Below, piece after piece: positions 33,611 to 41,902 of a DNA stretch of 64,000 bases. A program made the position numbers and the translations under genes. The notes below the pieces were generated by a model. The model had not been told where the DNA came from. It made no database searches and saw only the letters and a program-made list of their open reading frames with translations. Source of the DNA: Streptomyces sp. TP-A0356 (lineage in GTDB: Bacteria > Actinomycetota > Actinomycetes > Streptomycetales > Streptomycetaceae); NCBI RefSeq assembly GCF_001417775.1, contig NZ_BBZJ01000026.1, positions 123,375-187,374 of the forward strand, read 5' to 3'. The first letter of the stretch is position 1, and each line of letters starts with the position of its first letter.

Positions 33611-34648
33611 CTACTCCTGCTTCTTGCGCCGTGTCCCGAAGACGATCTCGTCCCAGCTCGGGACCGCCGCCCTGCGGCCCGGACGGACGCCGTCCGCCTC
33701 GGCCTGGCGGTCCGTGGCGCCGATCAGCCGGTCGCGGTGGCTGCCAACCGTGCGCGGCATGAGGACGTCCGCGTACGCGGAACCGGCCGAGGCCGCGGGC
33801 GCGGGGGGTTCCTCCGCCTCGGGCTCCTGGACGGGCTCCTCCTGTGGCTCCGCGGGCAGCTCGGGCACCACCATGTCGCCGCGGAAGCTCGGCACCGCCT
33901 CCAGGAGGCTGGTGAGCGAGTCGCGCTCGCCGGTGCTCTCCTCGGCCGGCTCGGGCGACTGCGACGGCAGGACCGGACGGTCCGCCGGGCGCTCCAGGGC
34001 GCGGTCCAGCCGGCCCTCGCGCGGCAGGCGTGCGATCCGCGGCACGAAGGGGTAGCTCGGCTCGGGTGCCGCGAGGTCGTCGGACTCGCCGATCAGTGAC
34101 CGCGCCTCGTCGTCGACCGCCTGGACGAGCCGCCGGGGCGGGTCGTAGGTCCAGCTCGCCGAGTGCGGTTCTCCGGCGACCCGGTAGACGAGCAGCACCT
34201 CCCAGGTGCCGTCGTCGCGGCGCCAGGAGTCCCACTGGACGGTGTCCTTCTCGGCCCCGCGCAGCAGCAACCGCTCCTGGACGGCCTCACCGAGCTGGGG
34301 GCCGGCGTTCTCGCCGGGCCGGCGCACGGGCGTCTTGCGGGCCCGCTCGGCCATGAAGGCGCGCTCGGCCAGCACGGGGCCCTCGAACCGGCGTACGCGG
34401 TCGACGGGGATCCCCGCGAGCTGGGCGACCTCCTCGGCGGACGCGCCTGCACGTATACGCGCCTGGATGTCTCGGGGGCGGAGATGGCTCTCCACCTCGA
34501 TCTCGATCTGGCCGAGGCGGGGACGGTCGCCACGCACGGCGGCACGGAGCCGTTCGTCGATCGGAAGCGTGTACTCCGTGCTGTCCGCAGCCTTCAGCAC
34601 CAGCCGTGTGCCGTCATTGGAGACGGCCACGACACGCAGTTCGGGCAT
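33611..34648 (-). CDS. sepH: Septation protein SepH (DUF3071)
   Basis: 345 residues from the ATG at 34648 after GGGAGGT; a longer frame upstream is not needed. The conserved N-terminal DUF3071 region begins 'MPELRVVAVSNDGTRLVLK' and includes a helix-turn-helix, 'RDIQARIRAGASAEEVAQLAGIPVDRVRRFEGPVLAERAFMA'. The middle is acidic and proline-rich, and the short conserved tail reads 'RAAVPSWDEIVFGTRRKKQE'. SepH binds FtsZ through its N-terminal region and promotes Z-ring formation during sporulation septation in Streptomyces. Length and tail match the family. It is a useful marker that this is a sporulating actinomycete. Confidence 0.92.
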   Translation of the reverse strand: MPELRVVAVSNDGTRLVLKAADSTEYTLPIDERLRAAVRGDRPRLGQIEIEVESHLRPRDIQARIRAGASAEEVAQLAGIPVDRVRRFEGPVLAERAFMAERARKTPVRRPGENAGPQLGEAVQERLLLRGAEKDTVQWDSWRRDDGTWEVLLVYRVAGEPHSASWTYDPPRRLVQAVDDEARSLIGESDDLAAPEPSYPFVPRIARLPREGRLDRALERPADRPVLPSQSPEPAEESTGERDSLTSLLEAVPSFRGDMVVPELPAEPQEEPVQEPEAEEPPAPAASAGSAYADVLMPRTVGSHRDRLIGATDRQAEADGVRPGRRAAVPSWDEIVFGTRRKKQE

Positions 34649-35154
34649 GGGGACCTCCCGGGTGGTGCCTGCCGACGTCACGTGCGTCGCTGCTTCCGCT
34701 AGTCGAGTGTGGCCTGCCCGGGTGCAGCCTGCCACAACCTTGCCGAGTTGCCCGGCGTGTCGGGCGCGGGCCCTGGATCGCCGTTATGGCACGGTTACCT
34801 ATTCGCAACGCTAAGTGACCAACTCCGTCACCCTGTGCAACTAGCCCCCTCCTGGCGGTCCAGCAAGGCCCCGGACGCCCTGGCGGGAGACCGGACCCAG
34901 GGCTCGCAACAGTACTCCATTCGGGCCACGTGCGTGGATCGGCACGCCGCCCAACTTCTGGCAAGGGGTGCGAGTTGGCCGCCCGATGTGCCGCTTTCGT
35001 GCCCCTAAACGTGGCGCACTTCACCTAATCGGCAAAAACGGAACTAATCCTTTCGGACATACGTCCCCCTTGTCGTGTGGCCGGACGATCACATCCGGCC
35101 GGTCGAGTTCATGTGTGGACGATTACGTACGGGAAAGGCAGGCAAGTTCCGGGG
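34649..35154. other. Intergenic region upstream of sepH, no gene seen
   Basis: 506 bases of relatively AT-rich sequence separate sepH from a divergent membrane-protein gene. It should contain both promoters. No open frame has a ribosome site and convincing codon bias, and no RNA family is recognisable. Confidence 0.5.
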
Positions 35155-35940
35155 ATGCGCGAGAAACCGGACGTGGGTACGGAGGGGGAAGACGGGAAGG
35201 GGACCCGGAGGAAGCGGCTGGATCTGAACGTCCCTCAGGTGGCGGGCGGTGCCGTGGCCGCGGTGGTGGCCGCCAAACTCGCCTCCTACTTCGGTGTCTA
35301 CGGGACGATCCTGGGCGCCGGCCTGGTCAGCGTCGTCGCCACCTGCGGCGGCTCCGTCTTCCAGCACGTCTTCAGGCGCACGGGTGAGCAGATACGGGAA
35401 GCCACCGTGCCGGCCGGGCCCCGGGGGCCGAGGCCGCCCGCCCCCGGCGAGTTCTCCGAGGGCACCGTGCACCGCGCGCGGTTCAGGGGCTGGAGGCGGC
35501 CGGTGCTCGCGGCCGCCCTCGTCTTCGGCGTCACGATGGCGGGGATCACCGCCTACGAACTGGCGTCGGGCAACGGCTTCGGCGGCGCCGCGAACACCAC
35601 GGTCGGCGACGCCCTGACCGGCCACAGCACTTCGTCCTCGCGGTCGGACACCTCACCGTCGTCCGCGCGGACGCCGTCCACCGGGGTCCCGACGCCCTCG
35701 GACGGCGCCTCCCCGCAGGGCACGCCGAGCGGTGACACCGGCGCTTCCGCCGGGAGCGGTGACATCGGTACGGCCGGGAGCCCCGCGCCCGGTCTCACGC
35801 CCGGCCGGGACACCGGCTCCCCCGGTGGTGCGCCCGCCTCGCCGCCCGCGCCGAGTGCGTCGGCTACGAGCCCAGCACCCGACGCAGGTAGTCGTTCCCG
35901 AACCGCCGATCCGGGTCGAGGCGGTCCCTCAGGGCAGTGA
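35155..35940 (+). CDS. Hypothetical membrane protein with Ser/Thr/Pro-rich C-terminal tail
   Basis: 261 residues from the ATG at 35155 after TTCCGGGG. Residues about 25-65 are hydrophobic and Ala/Gly/Val-rich ('QVAGGAVAAVVAAKLASYFG' onward), a central basic segment follows, and a clear transmembrane helix lies at about 120-140 ('VLAAALVFGVTMAGITAYEL'). The last 110 residues are low-complexity Ser/Thr/Pro/Gly, like an extracytoplasmic linker or wall-spanning tail. I do not recognise a family beyond its presence beside sepH. Its 3' end overlaps the convergent lactone oxidase gene by 77 bases, so the last 25 residues are less certain. Confidence 0.65.
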   Translation: MREKPDVGTEGEDGKGTRRKRLDLNVPQVAGGAVAAVVAAKLASYFGVYGTILGAGLVSVVATCGGSVFQHVFRRTGEQIREATVPAGPRGPRPPAPGEFSEGTVHRARFRGWRRPVLAAALVFGVTMAGITAYELASGNGFGGAANTTVGDALTGHSTSSSRSDTSPSSARTPSTGVPTPSDGASPQGTPSGDTGASAGSGDIGTAGSPAPGLTPGRDTGSPGGAPASPPAPSASATSPAPDAGSRSRTADPGRGGPSGQ

Positions 35941-37183
35941 ACTCGCCGAAGCGCGGATAGGCCCCGGCGAGGTACTCCGCGTCGCGCGTGTGCACCTTGC
36001 CCCAGTGGGGGCGCCCCTCGTGCGCCGTGAAGATCCGCTCGGCGGCGGTGAAGTACGCCTGGTAGGGCGTACCGCGGAACATGTGTACGGCGACGTATGC
36101 ACTGTCCCGGCCGGAGGCCGTGGAGAGGGCGATGTCGTCGGCCGGGGCGGTGCGGACCTCGACGGGGAAGCTGACGCGCAGGTCCGAGCGGTCGACCATG
36201 ACCTTGAGTTCACGCAGCGTCTGAGTCAGGGCCTCGCGCGGGACGGCGTACTCCATCTCCACGAAGCGCACCCGGCGCGGAGAGGTGAAGACCTTGTAGG
36301 GAATGTCGGTGTACGTACGGGCCGACAGGGCCCGGCTGGAGATCCGGGCGATCGCCGGGACGGTGGTGGGCACGGCGCGGCCCACCCAGTTGGCCACCTG
36401 GAACACGCCGTTGGAGAGGAACTCGTCCTCGAACCAGCCGCTCAACTGTCCGACCGGCTTCTCGGGGCCGGCGCTGCGGTTGTTGCGCTTCGTGTTGGTG
36501 TTGCCGGTATGCGGGAACCAGTAGAACTCGAAGTGCTCGTTCTCGGCCCACAGTTCGTCGAACTCGGCGAGGACCCGCTCGAAGGGCATCGGCTCCTCGC
36601 GGGCCGTCAGCAGGAAGATCGGCTCCACCGCGAAGGTGATCGCGGTGATGACCCCGAGGGCGCCTATGCCCAGGCGGGCCGCCGCGAAGACGTCCGGGTT
36701 CTCCTTCTCGGTGCAGCTGAGCACCGAGCCGTCCGCCGTCACCAGTTCCAGTCCCTTGATCTGGGCGGCGATCGAGGCCGACTCCCGGCCGGTGCCGTGC
36801 GTGCCCGTGCTGGTGGCGCCGGAGACGGTCTGCTCCATGATGTCGCCCATGTTCGTGAGCGACAGCCCCTCGCGCGCGAGTGCCACATTGAGTCTCTTGA
36901 GCGGGGTGCCCGCCTCGACGGTGACCGTGCCGGCCGCACGGTCGATCGCGCGTATGCCGGTGAGCAGTTGAGGGCGTATCAGCACGCCGTCGGTCGCGGC
37001 GGCGGCCGTGAAGGAGTGCCCGGTGCCGACGGCCTTCACCGTCAGGCCGTCCTCGGCCGCCTTCCGTACGGCGGCGGAGAGCTCCTCGACCGAGGCGGGG
37101 GTGACCTCCCGTACGGGCCGAGCGGTGACGTTCCCCGCCCAGTTACGCCACGTGCCGCTCTGCCCGCTCACTGTGGTGCTCAT
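35864..37183 (-). CDS. D-arabinono-1,4-lactone oxidase family FAD oxidoreductase
   Basis: 439 residues. The FAD_binding_4 domain lies at about 15-180 ('AVGTGHSFTAAAATDGVLI', 'ALAREGLSLTNMGDIMEQTVSGATSTGTHGTG'). The C-terminal ALO domain has 'HWGKVHT' and 'YPRFGEFTALRDRLDPDRRFGNDYL', the usual ending. Members oxidise sugar-1,4-lactones or alditols such as L-gulono-lactone or xylitol. The usual histidyl-FAD attachment residue appears as His in 'GTGHSF'. Its start overlaps the end of the upstream MFS gene by 41 bases on the same strand, suggesting translational coupling and perhaps a shared sugar-acid substrate. Confidence 0.9.
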   Translation of the reverse strand: MSTTVSGQSGTWRNWAGNVTARPVREVTPASVEELSAAVRKAAEDGLTVKAVGTGHSFTAAAATDGVLIRPQLLTGIRAIDRAAGTVTVEAGTPLKRLNVALAREGLSLTNMGDIMEQTVSGATSTGTHGTGRESASIAAQIKGLELVTADGSVLSCTEKENPDVFAAARLGIGALGVITAITFAVEPIFLLTAREEPMPFERVLAEFDELWAENEHFEFYWFPHTGNTNTKRNNRSAGPEKPVGQLSGWFEDEFLSNGVFQVANWVGRAVPTTVPAIARISSRALSARTYTDIPYKVFTSPRRVRFVEMEYAVPREALTQTLRELKVMVDRSDLRVSFPVEVRTAPADDIALSTASGRDSAYVAVHMFRGTPYQAYFTAAERIFTAHEGRPHWGKVHTRDAEYLAGAYPRFGEFTALRDRLDPDRRFGNDYLRRVLGS

Positions 37184-38381
37184 GGGACCCTCCCCGCTGC
37201 GGAACCGGCCTGCCCAGCCGGCGGTACCCGAGGAAACCGACCGCGACCGCGACGGCCCCGGACGTCACCGGAACCCCGTACCCGGACCTCGCACCGGCGG
37301 CGTCGATCACCGAGCCGGCCACGGATGAGCCGATCGCGACCCCGACCGCGAGCCCGGTGGACACCCAGGTCATTCCCTCGGTCAGGTGTGCGCGTGGTAC
37401 GTGCCGCTCGACGAGGGCCATCGTCGTGATCATCGTGGGTGCGACGGACAGGCCCGCAACGAACAGCGCCACGGCCAGAGACAACAGGTTTCCGACCAGT
37501 AGGAGGGGGATCATACTCACGGCCATGGCACATATGCCCAGGAGCCATCTGCGTTCCGGCGCCCCCCGGGAGCGCAGCAGCCCGAAGACCATGCCGGCGA
37601 CGCAGGAACCCGCCGCGTAGAGGGCCAGCACGATGCTCGCGGCGGCCTTGTGGCCCCGCTCGTCCGCGAAGGCCACGGTCACCACGTCGACCGCGCCGAA
37701 GATCGTTCCGCTCGCCGCGAACGTGCTGACCAGGACCCGCAGCCCGGGCGAGCGCAGCGCGGTGCCGCGGGTGTGCCGCTCGCGCGGATGCGGCACGGGC
37801 TCGGTGGCGCGCTGGGCCGTGAGCCAGCAGACGCCGACCGCGAGGAAGCACGCGGCAAGGAGGGGGCCGGCCTCCGGGAACCAGTTCGTGGACAGGCCGA
37901 TGGAGATGATCGGCCCGAAGATGAAGCAGACCTCGTCCACCACGGACTCGAACGAGTAGGCGGTGTGCAGCTGTGGGGTGCCCCCGTACAGGGCCGCCCA
38001 GCGGGCCCTGATCATCGCGCCGAGGCTGGGCACCGCGCCGATGCCGGCGGAGCACACGAACAGCACCCAGTCCGGCCAGGACAGATGCGCGGCCAGGAGC
38101 AGCCCGGTCGCCGCGGCCAGCGCACAGAGGGTCGCCGGGCGCAGCACCCGGCGCTGTCCGTGCCGGTCCACCAGGCGTGAGATCTGCGGGCCGACGACGG
38201 CGGCGGACAGCGCGATGGTGGCCGACAGCGCGCCCGCGAGTCCGTAGCGCCCGGTGACCTGGGAGATCATCGTCACCACGCCGATACCCATCATCGCCAG
38301 CGGCATCCGGCCGAGGAAGCCGGCGGCGGAGAAGCCCTTGGAGCCGCGGGCGGCGAACAGGGCGCGATAGGGGCTGGGCAC
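37143..38381 (-). CDS. MFS transporter (12-TM)
   Basis: 412 residues from a GTG at 38381 reading VPSPYRALFAARGSKGFSA; the frame is open further upstream but without homology. About 12 hydrophobic helices are visible, with motif A-like 'SRLVDRHGQRRVLRPATL' between TM2 and TM3 and 'TAYSFESVVDEVCFIFGP' in the middle. It resembles small unclassified MFS permeases common in Streptomyces, whose substrates are unknown. The C-terminal His/Glu-rich tail overlaps the lactone oxidase start. The region upstream is unusually rich in short tandem repeats. Confidence 0.85.
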   Translation of the reverse strand: MPSPYRALFAARGSKGFSAAGFLGRMPLAMMGIGVVTMISQVTGRYGLAGALSATIALSAAVVGPQISRLVDRHGQRRVLRPATLCALAAATGLLLAAHLSWPDWVLFVCSAGIGAVPSLGAMIRARWAALYGGTPQLHTAYSFESVVDEVCFIFGPIISIGLSTNWFPEAGPLLAACFLAVGVCWLTAQRATEPVPHPRERHTRGTALRSPGLRVLVSTFAASGTIFGAVDVVTVAFADERGHKAAASIVLALYAAGSCVAGMVFGLLRSRGAPERRWLLGICAMAVSMIPLLLVGNLLSLAVALFVAGLSVAPTMITTMALVERHVPRAHLTEGMTWVSTGLAVGVAIGSSVAGSVIDAAGARSGYGVPVTSGAVAVAVGFLGYRRLGRPVPQRGGSHEHHSERAERHVA

Positions 38382-38388
38382 GTGGTCT

Positions 38389-38613
38389 CCGATGCGATGC
38401 GACGCGACGCGACGCGGTGCGGTGCGGTAACGGGCGTAATGCGGGATGTTCCTTACAGGGTGGGCGATCCCAAGGTATGCCGGGCGTCGCGTCCGCACCA
38501 GCGTTCGGACCGATGTTCGCGGGCCCGTCGCCGACGCCCCCCCGCGGACCCGCGGGAGGCGAGTGGCGGTTGGCGGTTGGCGGGTGGCGGGAGCGTTGTC
38601 GGTGGCGGGTGGC
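38389..38613. repeat. Short tandem repeats between the MFS gene and hemH
   Basis: Runs of GATGC, GACGC and GGTGC at 38389-38428, and of TGGCGGT/TGGCGGG at about 38563-38613, form imperfect microsatellite-like stretches flanking the divergent promoter region. Confidence 0.7.
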
Positions 38614-38625
38614 AGGATCGTAGAC

Positions 38626-39753
38626 ATGCCCGACGCACTCGACGCCAGCCCGTACGACGCCCTGCTGCTCCTCTCGTTCGGAGGCCCGGAGGGCCCGGAC
38701 GACGTGGTCCCGTTCCTGGAGAACGTGACACGTGGGCGGGGCATCCCCAAGGAGCGCCTGATGGAGGTGGGCCGGCACTACTTCCTCTTCGGCGGGGTGA
38801 GCCCCATCAACGCCCAGAACCGCGCCCTCCTCGACGCACTCCGCAAGGACTTCGCCGGCCACGGTCTGGACCTGCCCGTCTACTGGGGCAACCGCAACTG
38901 GGCGCCGTATGTGACCGACACCCTGCGCGAGATGGTCACCGACGGCCACCGCCGCATCCTGGTCCTCGCCACGAGCGCGTACGCCTCCTACTCGGGCTGC
39001 CGCCAGTACCGCGAGGACCTCGCGGGCGCCCTGGCCGCCCTGGAGGCCGAGGGCCTGCTGCTGCCGCGGATCGACAAGCTGCGGCACTACTTCAACCACC
39101 CCGGTTTCGTGAAGCCGATGGTCGAGGGCGTCCTCAAGTCCCTGGCCGACCTGCCCGAGGACGTCCGCGACGGCGCGCACATCGCCTTCACCACGCACTC
39201 CATCCCCGACTCCGCGGCCGACACCTCCGGGCCGGTCGAGGGCCACGGGGACGGTGGGGCATATGTGAGGCAGCACCTGGACGTGGCCCGGCTGATCGCC
39301 GACGCCGTGCGCGAGCGGACCGGCGTCGACCACCCCTGGCAGCTCGTCTACCAGTCGCGTTCGGGCGCCCCGCACATCCCGTGGCTGGAGCCGGACATCT
39401 GCGACCACCTGGAGGAGCTGCACGGCGCCGGGGTACCCGCGGTCGTGATGGCACCCATCGGGTTCGTCTCGGACCACATGGAGGTGCTGTACGACCTCGA
39501 CACGGAGGCCGCGGCGAAGGCCGAGGAGCTGGGGCTGCCGGTGCGCCGTTCGGCCACCGTGGGCGCCGACCCGCGGTTCGCCGCCGCGATCCGCGATCTG
39601 GTCGTCGAGCGGGCCGCCGGCGAGCGCGGACAGCAGGTGACCCCGTGCGCCCTCGGCGCCCTCGGCCCGAGCCACAACGTCTGTCCGGTGGGCTGCTGCC
39701 CGGCCCGCGCCCCCAAGCCCGCCGCCGCGGGCGCCGACAGCCCGTACGCGTGA
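38626..39753 (+). CDS. hemH: Ferrochelatase (coproporphyrin III ferrochelatase of the Gram-positive pathway)
   Basis: 375 residues from the ATG at 38626; earlier in-frame sequence is repetitive noncoding DNA. Conserved parts include 'LLLLSFGGPEGPDDVVPFLENVTRGRGIP', 'YWGNRNWAPYVTDTL', 'ATSAYASYSGCRQYREDL', the catalytic His in 'FTTHSIPDSAA', 'VYQSRSGAPHIPWLEPD' and 'VVMAPIGFVSDHMEVLYDLD'. C-terminal cysteines in 'NVCPVGCCPAR' together with the internal 'SGCR' fit the [2Fe-2S] cluster of actinobacterial enzymes. It inserts iron into the porphyrin at the end of heme synthesis. An inositol-phosphatase family gene follows after 14 bp. Confidence 0.95.
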   Translation: MPDALDASPYDALLLLSFGGPEGPDDVVPFLENVTRGRGIPKERLMEVGRHYFLFGGVSPINAQNRALLDALRKDFAGHGLDLPVYWGNRNWAPYVTDTLREMVTDGHRRILVLATSAYASYSGCRQYREDLAGALAALEAEGLLLPRIDKLRHYFNHPGFVKPMVEGVLKSLADLPEDVRDGAHIAFTTHSIPDSAADTSGPVEGHGDGGAYVRQHLDVARLIADAVRERTGVDHPWQLVYQSRSGAPHIPWLEPDICDHLEELHGAGVPAVVMAPIGFVSDHMEVLYDLDTEAAAKAEELGLPVRRSATVGADPRFAAAIRDLVVERAAGERGQQVTPCALGALGPSHNVCPVGCCPARAPKPAAAGADSPYA

Positions 39754-39767
39754 GGAGCACCAGCACC

Positions 39768-40586
39768 GTGACCGAACAGCCCGAGACGTCCGACCGGCTG
39801 AAGGCCGAGCTCCTGGAGCTCGCACTGGAGGCCGCCACCCGCGCGGGAGCCTTCCTGCGCGACGGGCGCCCCGACGACCTCGGGGTGGCCGCCACCAAGT
39901 CCAGTGCCATCGACGTCGTCACCGAGATGGACATCGCCGCCGAGAAGCTGATCACCGGTCTGCTCTCCAACCGCCGGCCGGACGACGGCCTGCTCGGGGA
40001 GGAGGGGGCCAGCGTCGAGGGCACCAGCGGCGTCGAGTGGGTGATCGACCCGATCGACGGCACCGTCAACTACCTGTACGGGCTCCCGAGCTGGGCGATC
40101 TCCATCGCGGCCCGCAAGGGCGGGGAGACGCTCGTCGGGGTGGTCCACGCGCCCATGCGCGGCGAGATCTACCGGGCCGTCCAGGACGGGGGCGCGTTCG
40201 TGAACGACCGTCCAGCCCGTGTGCGTCCCGCCACCGAACTGGGCCTCGCCCTGGTGAGCACCGGCTTCGGCTATCTGACCGAGCGCAAGGTCCAGCAGGC
40301 CGAGGTGGTCCGCCGGCTGATCCCCCAGGTGCGGGACATCCGCCGGGGCGGCTCCGCCGCGATCGACCTGTGCGACGTGGCGGCGGGCCGGCTCGACGCG
40401 TACTACGAACGGGGACTGAACCCCTGGGACTACGCGGCGGGCGACCTGATCGCCCGCGAGGCGGGCGCCCTGACCGGGGGCCGCCCCGGCGAGCCCCTCT
40501 CCCCGGCCCTGACCATCGCGGCCCCACCGGGTCTGTTCGAACAGCTGCAGGCGCGACTGGACGAACTGGGGGCGTGGCACGACTGA
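39768..40586 (+). CDS. Inositol monophosphatase family protein
   Basis: 272 residues from the GTG at 39768. Li-sensitive phosphatase motifs are intact: 'GEEGA' (metal Glu), 'WVIDPIDGTVNYLYGLP' (DPIDGT metal site), and 'GLNPWDYAAGDLIAREAGA' (WD metal site). Substrates in this family include inositol-1-phosphate, histidinol phosphate and adenosine 3',5'-bisphosphate; the sequence alone does not decide. It is co-transcribed with hemH and ends at a strong bidirectional terminator. Confidence 0.93.
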   Translation: MTEQPETSDRLKAELLELALEAATRAGAFLRDGRPDDLGVAATKSSAIDVVTEMDIAAEKLITGLLSNRRPDDGLLGEEGASVEGTSGVEWVIDPIDGTVNYLYGLPSWAISIAARKGGETLVGVVHAPMRGEIYRAVQDGGAFVNDRPARVRPATELGLALVSTGFGYLTERKVQQAEVVRRLIPQVRDIRRGGSAAIDLCDVAAGRLDAYYERGLNPWDYAAGDLIAREAGALTGGRPGEPLSPALTIAAPPGLFEQLQARLDELGAWHD

Positions 40587-40603
40587 GGCACCGCCCCGTG
40601 AGA

Positions 40604-40649
40604 CAGGAAGCGGGGCCCCGGCCTGGATCTGCCGGAGCCCCGCTTCCTG
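40604..40649. terminator. Bidirectional terminator after the inositol-phosphatase gene
   Basis: CAGGAAGCGGGGC and its complement form a 13-bp outer stem with additional inner CCGGC/GCCGG pairing, between convergent genes. Confidence 0.88.
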
Positions 40650-40657
40650 CGAGCTGA

Positions 40658-40831
40658 TCAGACGCGAGTCGCGCCGACTTCCACACCGTGCTCGGCGGCA
40701 AGGCGGTGCAAGTCGTCGAGTTCCGACTGCTCGACCTCCGCGAGGAAGTCGTCGCCGGTCTCACGGGCCCGCGTCAGGTCGGACTCGGTCGCCCGTATGC
40801 GCTGCAGAAGTCCTGCGGTGAATGCGTCCAT
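40658..40831 (-). CDS. Small conserved hypothetical protein (57 aa)
   Basis: 57 residues from the ATG at 40831, with GAGGGGGCGC upstream. The sequence 'MDAFTAGLLQRIRATESDL' continues as a Glu/Arg/Leu-rich helix and is likely one long coiled coil or helical hairpin. It has no signal peptide or membrane segment. The short length, good ribosome site and placement between a strong terminator and the cutR promoter region support a real gene. I recall a small open frame at this place in other Streptomyces, but no function. Confidence 0.7.
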   Translation of the reverse strand: MDAFTAGLLQRIRATESDLTRARETGDDFLAEVEQSELDDLHRLAAEHGVEVGATRV

Positions 40832-41248
40832 GCTGCGCCCCCTCGTCCTGGGTCGTGGGTCGGTGGCACGGGGGTGTGCCCTTGGGAAGGGACGATCACG
40901 TCTCCATCGGGTGCCCAGCGCTGCCCTGGCTGGGCGGCGACGGTGCCGGACACCCACGCCCGCCCTACGGGAAGCGGTGAGCTGCCGACCACATGGTGGT
41001 GGGCCACATGCAGAGCGTGATCGCGGGGTGTAAAACCCGTCCTCCCCCCGCTCCCTTCCGCGGAAACCTCAACCGCACGAGAAAATCTCGCATTCCCGGG
41101 GGGCCGGACCGTCCTTCCCCGGGGCCGTCACCTGTCTTACAGCCGGTTTACGGCCGAAAAGGGCAGGATGGAGGTCTCACCCATGGCAGACCTGCCCGTG
41201 GGCTGCCCGCACAGGGCCGCACGGGTGGACAGAGGAAGGACAAGCGAC
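40832..41248. other. Intergenic region upstream of cutR
   Basis: 417 bases between the small gene and cutR contain the divergent promoters. An earlier in-frame ATG at 41183 could extend CutR by 22 residues, but these do not match the receiver domain. A short palindrome, CGAGAaaaTCTCG, lies near 41080. No other gene is seen. Confidence 0.5.
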
Positions 41249-41902
41249 GTGCGCGTACTCGTCGTCGAGGACGAGCAGCTGCTCGCCGATGCGGTGGCCA
41301 CCGGACTACGCCGGGAGGCCATGGCCGTCGACGTCGTGTACGACGGTGCGGCCGCCCTGGAGCGCATCGGCGTCAACGACTACGACGTGGTCGTCCTCGA
41401 CCGCGACCTGCCGCTCGTGCACGGCGACGACGTGTGCCGCAAGATCGTCGAGCTCGGCATGCCCACCCGCGTGCTGATGCTCACCGCGTCGGGCGACGTC
41501 AGCGACCGTGTGGAGGGCCTGGAGATCGGCGCCGACGACTATCTCCCCAAGCCGTTCGCGTTCAGTGAGCTCATCGCGCGCGTGCGCGCCCTCGGACGGC
41601 GTACGAGCGTGCCGCTGCCGCCCGTCCTGGAGCGCGCCGGGATCAAGCTCGACCCCAACCGCCGTGAGGTCTTCCGCGAGGGCAAGGAGGTCCAGCTCGC
41701 CCCCAAGGAGTTCGCCGTGCTGGAAGTCCTCATGCGCAGCGAAGGCGCCGTCGTCTCGGCCGAGCAGCTCCTGGAGAAGGCCTGGGACGAGAACACGGAC
41801 CCCTTCACCAACGTCGTACGCGTGACGGTCATGACCCTGCGCCGCAAGCTCGGCGAGCCCCCGGTCATCGTCACCGTGCCTGGCTCCGGATACCGGATCT
41901 GA
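41249..41902 (+). CDS. cutR: Two-component response regulator CutR
   Basis: 217 residues from the GTG at 41249, which has AGGAAGGA at the right distance and gives the family's exact length. The receiver domain has 'VLVVEDEQLLADAV', phospho-Asp in 'DVVVLDRDLPLVHGDD', Thr in 'MLTAS' and Lys in 'YLPKPF'. The OmpR-type winged helix covers about 125-215: 'REVQLAPKEFAVLEVLMRSEG' region, 'TNVVRVTVMTLRRKLGEPPVIVTVPGSGYRI'. It is coupled to cutS (TGATG). CutRS was described in Streptomyces as affecting antibiotic production and extracellular secretion stress. Confidence 0.92.
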   Translation: MRVLVVEDEQLLADAVATGLRREAMAVDVVYDGAAALERIGVNDYDVVVLDRDLPLVHGDDVCRKIVELGMPTRVLMLTASGDVSDRVEGLEIGADDYLPKPFAFSELIARVRALGRRTSVPLPPVLERAGIKLDPNRREVFREGKEVQLAPKEFAVLEVLMRSEGAVVSAEQLLEKAWDENTDPFTNVVRVTVMTLRRKLGEPPVIVTVPGSGYRI

